Of a DNA stretch of 64,000 nucleotides, positions 12,401 to 27,400 are shown in pieces. The notes below the pieces were generated by a model. That model ran no database searches, was not told the origin of the DNA, and saw only the letters and a list, made by a program, of their open reading frames with translations. Within the stretch, counting starts at the first letter, position 1, and each line of letters begins with the position of its first letter. The translations under genes and the position numbers were made by a program. The stretch covers positions 33,844 to 97,843 of the forward strand of contig WNNJ02001721.1 in NCBI GenBank assembly GCA_012934845.2, read 5' to 3'. This DNA is from Pomphorhynchus laevis (Eukaryota; Acanthocephala; Palaeacanthocephala; Echinorhynchida; Pomphorhynchidae).

Positions 12401-15400
12401 AACTTTCCTTTAACAATGTGGGCTTCATTATTAACAGTGTATGCTTCATTATTAACAACGTTGGCTTCGTTAACAACATTGGCTTCATTATTAACAACAT
12501 TGGCTTCATTATTAACAACATTGGCTTCATTATTAAGAGCGCGGACTTCATTATTAACAAGGTAGACTTCATTATTAACAATGTGAACTTTATTATTAAC
12601 AATGTTGGCTTAGCTATTAGCAACGCGGACTTCATTATTAACAACATAGACTTCATTATTAACAATGTGGGTTTCTCTATTAACAATGTAGGCTTCATTA
12701 TTAACAACGTGGGATTTAATACACACGTTAAAAAATTATAAACGATAAAATAAAATTGTCTGATTTAAGATTAATTTAAAAATTGATCATACAGAGTTTT
12801 CTAATTTTTTATATTAAATCACTACTCGTATAATAAAGTAATAATGTTTACATAATCATTTTGAAGTCCATTGAAGAAGATAAGCCGCTATTGTTTCAAT
12901 AGGTCTTTTAGGTCGTGTTTTGTCTACAAAGATCAATGCTTGGCAAAGCGGTTTAGCGATCTTACAGAAAAAATACGATGAGAATTTAGTATAGCAGTGA
13001 CATTGTGTCAATTGGCAATTGGAACTGTCCTCCTGTCCCATTGTTTTTAAAAAAATACAATGTTATATTTTCTAGAGTTTATACTTTACACCCGGATGTC
13101 AATTTCAAACAATCAAAACCCCATCAAACAATGTAATCAGTTTTAGCGCCAAACGTTTAAATTCAATCATTCAGTGTTAATGGAAAATGAATTTATAAGT
13201 TTCCTATTCTTTAGGTATGTAAAAAATTATATGCAGAAATTTATAGTTGAATGAAGATACAGAAAGGTAGAAATATTTCTTATACGCCTTAATGCCAATC
13301 TTTTTCATAGTAATCTCGAGACAAGAAGCTTAAGAAACCTTGGTATTTGCACTGGGGAACGTCTTCTAGAAAATGAGACTAATCCTAAAATTGTCCGGGT
13401 GCACCACAGGCGCACCTGAGCTTTCTCACCTAATGATGCTGGACCCGTTTCAGGGCCCACCTAGCTCTCTTTATTACATTTTTGAATTTAATGAAATCTG
13501 AACCGGCCGACCATTTAATCGTAATGGTACATCCAGGTATTTTACTCGATGTGACGGAGGTTGATTGTTCAATATGGAAGAGAGAGCTGAGATCGCTAGT
13601 TTCTTTTATTTTTTCTTAGTCGCAAAGGCATCATTAAATACAACCACCTGCTATTTAGAAGAGTTGAGAATAAGATTGAACGTGGTTAACTGGGCATTTA
13701 AAAAAAGCGGCTGATGTTCGAGACTATATCAATGCACCTGCGTCCAGAGAACAGGGATGTGATATCATTAGCGTATACCACTAGATGTTGATCAAGCTTA
13801 AATGTCTTGAAGAGTACAATAAAAGCAGCAAGATATAAGATAGGAGAAAGTAGTGGGACCTTGATACACACCTGTAATATGGTGGAACTGGTGAGCATCA
13901 GAGTCATCTTCATAAAAGAGCCGTTCGGTGTACAGCAGTATCTCCACCCTATTGACAATTCTCAAGACAACCCGATGGACCTAAGAGAAGAGATAATAAA
14001 TGAAATTGAGATGCGGTCAAATGCTGTAGAAAAGTCAAGAAAAACAGCTACAGCAAGCTGATCACTGTTATCCTGAAAAACCGATGCACATAACCTATTG
14101 CTGAATAGACCGAAAACCTTTGACAAACCCAGGGAAACCTGGTGGGATTAAATTCCGCATACTTGTATGGTCGCTAATACTACGCGCAAGCGCTTTTTCG
14201 TAGATAGAGATGAGTTAGTTTTGTATGGAGATAGGGCGCAGATCTTTGAAACAGGAGACCACCTTTTTTGCATAAAAATATTCTCCGGCTAATGTTGTTG
14301 CCGACATCATAGGAGGGGGAGGCTAATATCAGCGTAATGGCGACTATTATTCTCTGACTGCTTGTCAAAAGCTGACAGATCCGAGTGGAGAGTGGCGCAT
14401 GGGGCCTGGAGATGCCTGGAAATGGGCCCAGACATTCCGGATATCGGTAACTGATAAATCCCTGCTCCTGAAGTCATCCTAAGGCGGGATTGGTTGGGGA
14501 GATTGAGTGAATCCATAATCATGTAGGGTTAGCCTAAGCTGTCAATTCAACCACATGCTTTCTCCTTCCAGCAAACAAACTTCTGCTTCTTGAGTATCTT
14601 CCGGAAGGAATACTGAGATGGATTAAGATTAGCAATGCTCGCCATATTTATACTTAGCTGGAACCTATACATATGGCTCTAGTATTCTTCGAGAGTAGCT
14701 GCTTGAGGGAAACAGAGAGACTAGGAATGTTTATCATTTTAGCTAGGACCTTAAGTTTTGTTATAGTTAGATTGAATAAACGACCTTTATAGATGATCGA
14801 AAGTATTGCAGTAGCTTGCGAAGAGAGATAGGAATTAAATCGGGTCAGACTCGCATTTCTTACCACTGGAAGATTCGGATCGCAGCCTGGAAAAAGGCTA
14901 CTTTGATTGGATCAAAATGAAACCTACTCCACTTCAGTTGCATGCCTTCCTATAACCGCCAGCGAAGTAAGTTATGCGAGGTGGACAGTTGTTGGCATGA
15001 CTACTTAATACAGGTAGGCTTTAGCAGCCACCTTTCGTGTAGCAATAGTATGTCGAGCAGTGAATTTGTTTGTGTGAAGTGAAAGGGAGGGGATAGTAGT
15101 TTATGCATGAGTTAAACGTTCCTAGATATGCGAAGTGCTGCATTAATCCAACGACCAGTTCTATCGTTGAAGCCATCAAGTAGTATGTCATAGCCGCTAC
15201 CCAATATACGGTCCAGGAGGTCACGGTTCTTGTGAATCTCTCCCGCCCGAATATAGATATTGGCTATGCTGATGCGTTTACCGTTCTTACGAAGTGATAT
15301 AGCTAAACAAGATAGGGCTGGACAAGAATAGTTAAGGAGGGAAGATCTTAAGGAGCATTTAACTAAGGTTAAAAGACCTTGAGATGAAGAGGACCTTGAG

Positions 15401-18400
15401 ATTAGAAGGCTAAGGGCGGAAGCACCTCCCGAATTCCACTGAATGAAGTTATATACGGAGTGAAGTTGGTGTATATATGCTGAGGGATAAATCGAGTAAT
15501 GTCCTGTAAGATACGGATAGACTGCGTCTCCTGAAGGACTATAACATCAGTATCGCTACCAGATAAAAGGCTAAGGGCGGAAGCACCTCCCGAATTCCAC
15601 TGAATGATGTTCAGTGAAAACGATTTGGAATTACTTCCAATGCGAAAGTGTCACTAGAAGGTACAGTAAACCCACTAGTTAGGTCTAAAGGGGAAGGTTA
15701 CCATTCCAGCCTCCGGCCCTAATTGCGGGACCACTTATCGCTCCTTGGCTTATTAGGAAAATATCATCATTTCCCAAAATAGACCAATGACTGTCTTGCC
15801 TCTGAAATTTGACCGGTGTAGTTTTGCTCGAGGATGAGCGTTTGTTTGATTAAATAAAAGTGGGTGTCGCATCTTTATTAGGCAACAGGACAGCTTCGGT
15901 CAGCATAAATCAGGATGGTCCTTGTCGTTCGAAGCGCAGACACCACATAATTTTTTCTTGTGGCATAATGAAGCCCAGTGTCCTCATTGTTGGCACTGGT
16001 TACAGTGGGGAAGAGTCCACTCTTTCGCACATATAAAAGTGAAACGAAGATTACACCCTATGAGAGGGTTGAAGCTAGAGCTGGCCATCAGCCTGACGTT
16101 GTCAGAACTAATGTTTGCGAGGGCGATCAATAGCTGGTATTATTATTTCCCCTAATTTATCGTATGTTTGAAAGTTGGAAATCATGTTCCAGATCAAGCT
16201 GGTCTTTTTCATCTAAGTTAGTTATCAGGTCCGAAATCTTTACATTTGCTTGGATTGACTTGAAAGAAATTTTAGCAACGTCTTTTAGATTCTGCTCGTT
16301 AAACTTCAAGTACTCTTTTGCCAAATCGTTAGTCGAAAAGGAAACACGGTAGCTAGTACCTACCGTCTTGGTAAAATTAAACAGTATTCGATTTTTAGGT
16401 AATTTCATTATGAAATTCATTAGGAGGCAATTGAAGTGATCTTTTATGTCCATGGGTACCATAAAGGTTATGATCACTAGATTTGTAGATTTTTTAATAG
16501 GTGGACGTACCTCCAAGGACAAAGAATTAGCAATATTTAAATCACTTGACTTGATCTTGCTTAAAGTTTCAGCAATTTTCGCTTGAAATTGCATACTTAC
16601 GGAATATTTTGATAACTCTGATATGTTTGTTAATGATGTCACAAAAGTATTTGCTATTTATTCATTATCGTCTGTTTTGATTAAAAACTACGTACGCATT
16701 TGCAAATTAACGAAATTGATGGTTAATCAAACGTCTCAATCATGCAAACAAAAGTTATTAAGTAACAGAGAATAGAAGTAAATTCAGGTAATCAATCCGG
16801 CTTCAAAAGATGTAAGTAACATTTCTGTGTTACTTACTCATATCAACGAATTACTGCAATCAAGAAACAGGATAACCCAGTCATTATTAAACTTACATGA
16901 ATGTGAACCGCATTGCCTTTTACAATCAAGGACGACATCATGATACGATTGAATTCAAATATGATAACACTACTATATGCTGACTGGGAATCATATCCTC
17001 ACATATGATGACTGGGCACACTTAGCGACTTTGAATATTGCGAGAATAATTCGGTTCTATTTCTTGATCTGATGAGGATATATAGAATGCTGCTGGTGTT
17101 TATGCCACCTTATGAGGAAAACAGTGATTTATTTACAAGTACCATTGGGTGTCCCAGGGCAGGTGTAACGACAAATTATATTATATATATTTGTACACTT
17201 AATTGTGTCCCTTACATTGACACTTTAACTCACAGCATGTCAGATTTTAGCCTGATATCTTGGTATTATTTCGTCTACTACTGCCATGCAATGGTACATC
17301 CGTACTCATAAGAAAGATGTGTACGGCTGTAGTATCCTACAGCGGTATTACTTATTTAAGAACAATTTCATGAACGACCTTTTATAAATTGAATTCAAAC
17401 TTGTTCACATTACTATATAACTATCGAGAATTGAACCCGATCTGGATCAACAGGACAATGTTGATAAACATTTAATCAATAGGACAACATAAAAAGCGTT
17501 TTAATGTTGACATTAAAGCGTTTCAATGGTATATCCCCGTTGAATTCGTATTTACTAATAGAGATGATACTGATATTTTTGATAAGAAAGAAATTGTAAA
17601 TTTCATGGGCAATTGTATTAAAGTAACGATGATTAATGTAGTAGAGTCCACTTTTACCCGCTGTCAAAAATGTGCGTAGTGAAGAAATTGGGGGTCAGCA
17701 AGAGCCCCTTGACATGTGCTTTATGCAACAATGGCAAAACCCTTTTTACGCTAAATATTAATCAGTGGAATTTGAAGGGTGTTTCTGCCTTTCGTGTTTT
17801 GTCCAGTCGAGATGCCGATGTTATTGTCTTTCAGGAAACAAAATTGATAGACCAAATAGGACGTTATTTAATTTCTATTACAACAAATTTACCCCCTCTA
17901 TAATCCGTACATAATCGCACTAGACTCGTCGTAATTGAGTAATGCCGTAATCTATGGAGCGAAAAACAAATATTTTATTGCTAATCCACCTTTATATTCT
18001 AGTTTCATTGTACATTAACAAACTCTTTCCTGGATGTTTTAAAGCTTTATCAGATGTGGTTGCTTAAACCCTTCTGCATTAAACAGTGGCAACAAAATCG
18101 TTCCACCTCGCATGATCTGCTTTGTTGGAGGTTCGAGGCAGATACACTACATAATTGAAGATTTTACATTGATCGTGCCAAAGTGTCTCTGTTCTAGGCG
18201 GCTCTCGGTTTATTACCCATCATAGGCAATGCGAGTTTGACCCGACTAAACTCCTACCACTTTCAGCAAAATATCATGATTCTATTGACAACTTATAAAG
18301 GTTGCATTTTCAATCATACTGCTGCGAAACTCAACGTTCTAGCTAAGATGCTCCAACTTCCAAATCTGTGACTGCTTCAAGCAAACTATCTTGAAGAAAT

Positions 18401-21400
18401 ATTGGATTTTTCGCTACTATTGCAGCTGAGTGTGTATAGAGCAAGCAGTGCTTGTCTTAGCCCTTCTCCCAATCCCTTTTGGAAGATAAACAAGAAAGAT
18501 ACTGTTGTCAGTTGGAAGCAGAAGGCATTGGGTTGGATTGGTTTATTAGACCTTGATAGAGTTGAAGAGGAGTCAATTTCAGCACATAATTTCGGAGCAA
18601 CTACTTAATTCCAACCTTTACCCTCTTGGTATGGTTTCGAAGTAGGGATGTATCAATGATAAATATCATTAATTCCTTGTGCTCGTTATCAAGACTCTCC
18701 AAAACTCACCAACCACTATATAGATACTCGTATCTATCAGCTCTTGATAGACAGTAAGAGGAAACATATTGCAAGCAGATTTTAATTATTAAAAAAGATT
18801 TTATTTATTTAAAACTTGCTACTTGCTTGTAAATTAATAGCGATTTCAATTAAAATGCGTTTTCATTCAAAACAATAATTTGTTGTTTTATAAAACAGCA
18901 AATCAGATTAACCGAAATTAAATCATTTTGGTAATATTTGAAAAGCATTCGACGTATACAATCGATTTTATATTATTATGAATTCATATAAAACATTTAT
19001 ATAGCTTTATGGCTATATTTGAACAGAAATATTGCATATATAAGCAATGCTGATATAAAAATTAAGTTCATATAAAATTTACGATTTAATTGAATTAAAT
19101 CGTGTAATATTACATTAAAAAATTATATAATTATATCAGCCAATTGAGATTTATATTATTTATAAATTAAAAAATAATGCTAAATAAAATTTTAATAATT
19201 AAATATCAAATAATTATAAATAATAAATAATTGTTATATAAGACTTGATATGATTTATATATAAAGTTAAAATTTAAAATTGAAATTTTATCAATAAGTA
19301 ATTGAATAATAAATAATAATAAAAAATTAAAGGTAATAAATAATTATATAACATTTTATATAATTTATGTTTATATAAAGTTAAAATTTAAAATTGAAAT
19401 TTTATAATAAATAATTAAATAATAAATTATAATACATTATAAGTAATAAATAATTATATAAGTTTTTATATAATTTATATTTATATAAAGTTAAAATTTA
19501 AAATTGAAATTTCAATAATAAATAATTAAATATTAAATTATTATAAATAATTAGGTTTATCAGTAACCTATTTCTTGACCCAACTTAGCAGTGGTTCTAA
19601 ATGACTTATATAATTTAAAATAAAAGAATAAAAGAATAAAATTTAAAATAAAAGTCAATTTTTATGAATTGAATAATAAATAATAGACGATGTATTCGAA
19701 TAAAAATTAGAGGTCATCAGGGGGAACTGCTATGTTCCTGCTGATAAATGCAACTTACATATATGATAATGCAACTTTTTGAATGCAACTTACATCCATG
19801 ATCATTTCAAGTGAAAGAGAAAGCACATAAATCCAAACCACAATTTCCACGACGCTAATGATTTTAGGAGTTTCAATAAGAACCATATAAGTATATAAAA
19901 CTAGGAAACATACATAAAGAGCCTAAAATAAAATAGGAAAAAATTACAAGTGTTAGTTAGCATACGAGTAAATTACGCAGTTTTCAAAGAACTTCGTTAC
20001 GGGGGCATTAAAGAACTCGTAGATCTTCTTACTAGCTTTTAGTTCATCATGGCGCCGCTTTCTTTCGCTTTTGGTAAATAAAGAACGTGTTCTCATAAAA
20101 TTAATGAATTTCATCATTAGACTCGTTTTCGCTGATCCATTGAAAATTTCCTGGTTGCAGCTACCGTGATTGAACAAATTAGAGCCAAAAACATCTGAAC
20201 TTGTATTTTCATGAAGTTTCTAAAGTTTATAAAATCTCAGGCCTACTCTCGAATTTTAACAAACAGATCAATACCTCAATCGATGTACTTGGACAAATGC
20301 TGGAATCCTTAATTAAAAACATGTTACATAATTATAGATTGATAATTAATTCTGCGATTAATTTAATAAGTTGAAATCGTTCGTAAAAGAAAGCGTTTTT
20401 GTCAAAACGCTTTTAAACAACATTATTCTGAAAATAAGTTAATTGATAATTTTCTAGCTAATGATAATAAAATAAATTATTAATTATTAAATTAATTAAT
20501 ATTAATAATTATTAATATTATTTTCTAATTATTAATCAGAAAATTTCTAAGAAAATTGCCGACCGTGTAATAACATGCTACCAATTTAATATATTTCCTC
20601 TGTGAAATTTGACCTTATTTTCTAAAACAAATATATTGTTTATTATCCATCTACAAAGATTTGGGCTCAAGAGTTTAAATTTATTTTAAATACTATTTTT
20701 TTTGATTTATATATTGTAAATTTAATATTTTAATAATATTTTGTTAATGTATAATTCTCATTATAGAAAAGAAAAATTCGATAAACTTGTACGAAAATTA
20801 GCGGATAAATGTCGTATTGAATAATAATTCAATATTTCGGAGAGGTTATATTAACGGGAAAACAAGGTCCACAGGCTAATCAATCAAATCTGAAATCGAT
20901 CAAACCAGAAACAGTCAACAGGTCAAACCTGAAAATAAATATTTCGAATTAATCTGTTTTCAAACCGATAATTTCCAATTACAGTTAATTCAATTGAACA
21001 TTTTCATGTAAATTAGTATTCTAATTGGTGCAGCATTCTCATATATATAAAAGTTTAGATTCATTGTCTTGATGCTTATTGCATATAGCATAAAATATGC
21101 TGTATGGTATATAATGTTGAAATTATAATCAGGTCTTAACAAACATTTTCGAAGAAACTTGAGTGAACAAAAATAGCAGATATAAAGAAAAAGTTTTTAA
21201 TTATTACTTAAATAAAAAATTTGCTATTAAAAAATTAGTTATTAAAAAATTAGTAATTAAACAGTGTATAATGATCTGAAACATTATCAGAATTATGTAA
21301 AAATTCACATTGCCATTTATTTCAAGAGAGTAATTTGTGTTGAATTAATTTAATAGTTGAATAAAATCAATAACAATTAATTTAATTAAATTATTTTATA

Positions 21401-24400
21401 ATCTTTAATGCACATGCGGCCGCTTCGCCATATTGTGGTTTGTCAATAAGAAATGCTATTAACTAATAGATGCAGAAAGAGAGACACCAAGACGATGCAA
21501 TGATTGGACACTTATAAAATATTGCGCACCATCGCTTGCTAGTTGCACAATTGTGCATATAAATCTAGCAAAACAAAAAACAAAATAATCTTTCGCAAAA
21601 GCCTATCTGCATTTTGAATTCTTCGTATAATATAAATATTACGAATTAGTTTACATTCGTCAAGATAAAAAGTTTTAAAAATACGATAATCAACCACAAA
21701 GACAAGGAAATACAATGGCATTACCGAATTTATTGCTTCATGAGTAATTGATTCACCAAACTGTATTGTTGTCCGTTCCGATTGTCTTGAAGACGTTATC
21801 CTCCGACGTCGAGGTAATTCGATCACATCATTACATTCACCATCGCTTGTCGAACTGTCGGAATCACTTGACGATTCTGAAGTATACATTTCTTGCAAGT
21901 GTTCCTCTTCTGTCTGAGGCATCTGATTCAGTTCATCTGTAGTCTTAAACTCGATAAGAAAAAGCATTGGAGGAAAGAATATTCCCGCTAGCACCTAAAC
22001 GAAATATTCTATATAGAAATGCAAGCAATATATTTCTTACGAAGTTAAAGCATTTTAATTGGCATTTAATATCCTTCAACGTAATTTTTAAAAATCCAGT
22101 AACCAATTGCACATAATTTTTATACTAACGAAAGTATTTAAATTAGGAAATTATTAATTGCTATATAAATTTAAAGACAGCTACGTTGATCTTTAAATTA
22201 CTGATAAAACATGTAAGCCAGACGCGAAAGAATGACGAATGCCGTTTCGTCATCACAATGGCTCATCAGTGCCAGATCCCTCCCACTACTGGATGCAGAG
22301 GAGGATTGCATCCAGTAGTGGGAGGGATCTGCCACTGATGAGTCATTGTGATGACGAAACGGCATTCGTCATTCTTTCGCGTCTGGCTTACATGTTTTAC
22401 AAGAAATTCACGCGGAAAGGTCTCACTCTCCTTAAATTACCGAATTACTAAATTACTGCATTTTATTATATAAATATGCATCATCCAGAATGATTAGGTC
22501 TATTCGTGCATATTAGTAGTAGTGCTAATATTAGTACTTAAATGATGACTCAAGGGTAATTCGCAATTATGGTACGTTATATAATATGGTGCATGTCCCC
22601 TAATAGATATACTATTTGGTGTAGTATTCATTATTAATTCATAAGCTTCAAATATAAGAGAAGTTCTAACTTAACCAAATAGGTGGCAATGCGTATAGAT
22701 CATTTTAAAAAATCCAATTAAAACCTGAAAGATTTTTAAGAAATTCAAAAGAAAGAATCCGATACACTGTATTCGAATAAACTTGGAGGTATCATTGCAA
22801 CGCGTTGGGAACAAATGTTAGTATCAAATTCAGATCAGCAAATAAGATAAAACATTTGTAAATACCTTCCATACAAGATACTTGCGCTCGTACATGCCAC
22901 CCATCCATAGGTCATTTAAAAGCATTTGACAAGATTGATGTGCAATGAATTCTTTATGATGACAAAGTGATGCAAGAAACAGGCATGTCCAATCGCTAAG
23001 ATGTTTCATTTCATAGGTAAGCAACTGACTGGTTTTGCGTTCGTCTTCCTTGTGACATTGATCCAGCACGTGTAACGCCAATTGCGCGTACTCCCTAAAT
23101 AATATAGATTTTAATTGATTTAAATAAAGAAATATTACGTTATTATCATATTAATTAATAATCATAAACGTTTGCCTAAAATATAAATATCACACAAGAA
23201 AAAATCTTTTATTAACAAAACGTATCTACACTATAGAAAGTGTAAAATTCGAATCATTAATCATTAAAAATCATAAATCATTTAAATTATGTCGGCTAGT
23301 TACACATCTATATACATTTAATATTTTAATATTTTAATCGATTTATCAAATTAACTAATCAATTAATTTAAATAATCATAATTATTTCACAAAATCTAAA
23401 TATACTAACACGAAAATAATTGATTGCTTATACCAACAGGAATAAACAACTACAAAGTTTTTGTAATTTGATAGTATTAATTGAATTTTAATCAAATTAT
23501 TTTCCTTAATTTAATTAAAATAAACTTTCATTTAAAATATAAACTTTAACTCTACAAAATTGCATATAATTATAGTAATTTAATTAATTTAATGCAATTA
23601 ATTGTTATTAATTATTAATAATAATTGAAATAATAAAAAGAATTAATTGTTTTCCAAGATAATTTACTTCATATTTACACAATGTTTATTTTTAAATGCA
23701 CATTTTATATTTTTAGTTTCATATAATAAAATATATGTTTGATTAGGTTTAAATAGCTATAGTTTATAACAAATTTGCCAATGATAAAGTTTACTCATTT
23801 CGCACTGTAAAATAAAATTCTTATTGAAGATAAATTTAAAATTTTCGGTAGCCCCACTATTACTATTACCATTAGGGATATGAGCAGAAATATACTAGCA
23901 AAACCAAATTTGCAAAACTGTTTACAAGTATATTTGACTCCCAAATCATTTGATATAAAAAACACAATTATTCTTGCTTGTATAAAAGAAATATATACTT
24001 CAGAACCGGGAGATAATTATTTGATAATAATGACAGCTGCAACTATCATCGAATGTACTTGGATGTACATTAATAAAAATCGCATGTACATCAATATCAT
24101 CGAATGTACATTAATAAAAAATTAATGTCAGAAAACTGCACACAACGAATCCGTGCTGATTAGTAGTCCGGCGTGCTGCGTTTAAGATTTAAATGATCAC
24201 AATCTAGCATTAAATATTAAATTCATCATAAAGCATTAAATTTATTATGAAATCAATTACCTGAATATTTTTTATTATTAAAATAACATAGTCAAAATTA
24301 AGGATACGTCAAACGGGCCCGATATCATGTATTAACAAAACTTTAAGATCAATTTAATCAGAATTGTATTGAGCGTATCTGAAGGTACAATGGGTACAAT

Positions 24401-27400
24401 GCATTGATACTGTAGGATCAATAATATTCTATAATTTATTCAGTATATAAGAGGATGGCCAAAAGAAAACGAATCATGAGCGCACATTTACGAAACTCAA
24501 GCGTCGTTTTAAAATGACAAGTGTGCCTGCATTATCGAGTGTCTGCCATGCTGTTTTCTTGCAACGATTGGGAGCAACAGTAATATCGCATTTTACGGCA
24601 TCCACCTGATGCTGAACATATTAACAACTCAAAATCGCAGTATCCGACGTGCTCGATTAGCTTTCCATATTTTGCTACTTTGCGGGTATCGTTACACACA
24701 AATAAAGCGAAATTGGGGTTGCGTTTGATTTAACGCGTATAAAATAACGTGACCTCGATAATAACATCAAAATGGCGATATTCAAAAAATGCACAGCTGA
24801 ATAGAAAGCATGAACAAACATTATAAAAGAGAACTTTATTAAATTGATCATTTCATTAAAATGATCTTCGATAAGCAATGTATATTTTATAAAATATAAA
24901 ATGTTAGACCAGATATGCCCCACCCAGAGAGATGGCATCTTAACATCGTAACATTAAAAACATTAAATACATTTTAATATTGTATAATTAAAAATGTTAT
25001 TAAAAATTATTGAAAATATAACATCTAGAATGACGAAGGGGGTTACATGGTAAAATGGGGATAAAAATGAATTAAAGCGTGTAAATGAGGTATAAGAAAG
25101 ATGTAAGTATTTATTTTCCCTCATTATATCCAATTATCTAGTATACCTTCCTTATTATATCCAAGTATAGATAGATTTAAGAGTATTATAGAAGTTTTCG
25201 TTATTATTCATTTTATTCATTTTCCCTGGGGAAAAAGATCATATCCGCAGGTTTAATCTGTCACTTGCTTACGTCGAAAACATTAATGAACTCTGAGTAT
25301 CTAGTATTTCTTCATCATTATATCCCATTATCTAGTATTTCTTCCTGATTATATCCAAGTATGTGTTGTAGAAAACTAATCTCGTTTATTTTTCCCTGGG
25401 GAATACAGACCATATATAAAATATGTTTAATCTTTTAATCTTTTAAATTATTTCAATTTAATTTTATTTAAAGAAAGTGTATCTGCGTAAAATTCATTTA
25501 AGGCATCAAACATTGTAATAAGTTATAATACTGTTAGCATTTGAGTGATGCAAAAATTAATTAGTGATGATGAACTATTTTTTAATATTTTTAATAAGAA
25601 GGTGAACACACGACTACTTGGTAGAAAGGTGTAGAATTTAAATTCAAAAGAAAATAGATAAAATATTATAATTTTGTAAATCACAATTGATCAATTATTG
25701 TGTTAGAAGTCATTTCCATATTCAGTCAAGAATATGCGACAAGCTTATGATATTGACAGTACACTCGTTTAATGTAACAGCAAACTTTAAGTTTATTAAA
25801 ATGACAAAATAATTTACACATATTTCACTAGTCGCTACTGGTAAAATACTAGTACACAAACACTTGATTGTTTACGACTAGCTATTTAATGTGTGATGTT
25901 CAACTTGCTTATTTAGCGCTATTGTTAGTTAACTGTGTCCAAAAATACATTTTGAATGCTTATTACATTTTTATGAAATAAACATGAATAATATTTATAT
26001 ATAATATTTATTTAAATAAATACAAACGTTTGCTAAGTGTTTTTCTTATTAAATGATGGTTTTTTAAATCAAAGCGTGTTTATCAAATCTACATTTTAAA
26101 TCTATAATTTAAAATTTACAATTTATATGATAATTTTTAATATACATACTTTCATCATTAATTAAGTTTATGATAAATTACACAAAATTTTAAACAATTT
26201 GATGATATACTTCATTATAAAATATGTATACAAATATATGATATACTTTGCGTATGTTAAGAATTCTTTAGATATCTCATCTGAGAGATCGTCCAACTCT
26301 GCCTCTCTAGCCAACGATTTGTTCAACTTCATAGCTAAAAGTGCCTTAATAATAAAGTAAATAGTGAAAAATATGGTAGGTCACTGTAACAAACCTTGGC
26401 TACAGCTTGCTCTCCACGTTCCCACACAAAAAGGGCCATTTCATGTCGCTTTGTTAAAACAGCCCATATCAATAACTCGTTGTATGGGTATGCAAATGTG
26501 CACGAATTAGCCTAAATCCATATTAAGCAATTGCACTTTAACATAGATTCCGATACGAGAATTATTTCTGGTTCAAATTTTCTGAAGTTATAAAGTTAAA
26601 AATATTACAGAAAAATACGATTGGTGACTCTGCTTGACGAGCAAAGTGATGCAGTCAGATAGGAAATGTGAAAGTTAATAATTTGAAAAAATTAAATGAT
26701 ATTCAAAAATAATTTGACAAATTATTAAATCCATTTTAAATATTTTGAATATTTTTCAGGATTAAATGGTTTGGATTAAACATAATTATTTTAATTATAA
26801 TTATAAATTAATTATTAATTATTAATTATCCTAAATAATATTGTGAATTTTATTGTAAATTATAATTATTTATTTTCTATTAATAATCTAATTTATTTAT
26901 TATCTAATTATTAAAATTTTGATTTATTGATTTAGCATTATTATTTTAATTTATTTATTTTTATTTATTTAATTATAAGTATTGTATTACTGAAACAACA
27001 CTTTATAAAATAAAAGTCAAGAATCTTTAATACGTTCTACAGCCATATTTACGTCTCCTAGAGATGCAACAAGAGCTCTAAGATTTGTATCACGGTTATG
27101 GAATCCCACTGTCTGCATTTGTTCAACTTCGGATGCAAAAAGTTGTTCTGGAGTTTGGTTGTTGATTTGTCGGCTGATGTTGCTGGGGATGAAGACGATC
27201 TAATGGTTGAAACAACGAAGCAGTATGATCTTGATTAGAATTTTGTAAATTTTGAGATGATGTTGTTGCATAAGCTGTTTGTCTATTGCTTGGTGATCGA
27301 ATAGAATCCACATCAGGTGACGTAGATTGACTATTCATTTGATTATCGACTAGACCGCTTGTATTTGAAGATATCAACTGTGAATATACTTGTGGGGATG

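Larger units (their letters stand above)
13380..16660 (-). mobile_element. LINE family C (I/Jockey-like), decayed
   Basis: A minus-strand element with ORF1 (16642 to about 15870, ending in zinc knuckles) and ORF2: endonuclease about 15620-14900, connector, RT palm about 13960-13700, and post-palm text with VKYLDVPL near 13540. GC content is higher than the surroundings. Stops and shifts are common. The zinc-knuckle ORF1 with APE endonuclease is the layout of the I and Jockey groups. It sits in a TRPM intron, same strand as the gene. Confidence 0.8.

Noticed and set aside
12297-12741. Long open frames on both strands with LLIMKPT and FIINNVG repeats
   Set aside because: They are produced by a 21-bp tandem repeat whose period is a multiple of three. 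Both strands are open at once, so coding is not supported.
17072-17311. 79-codon plus-strand frame with hydrophobic segments
   Set aside because: No recognisable motif, no splice or repeat context; likely chance.
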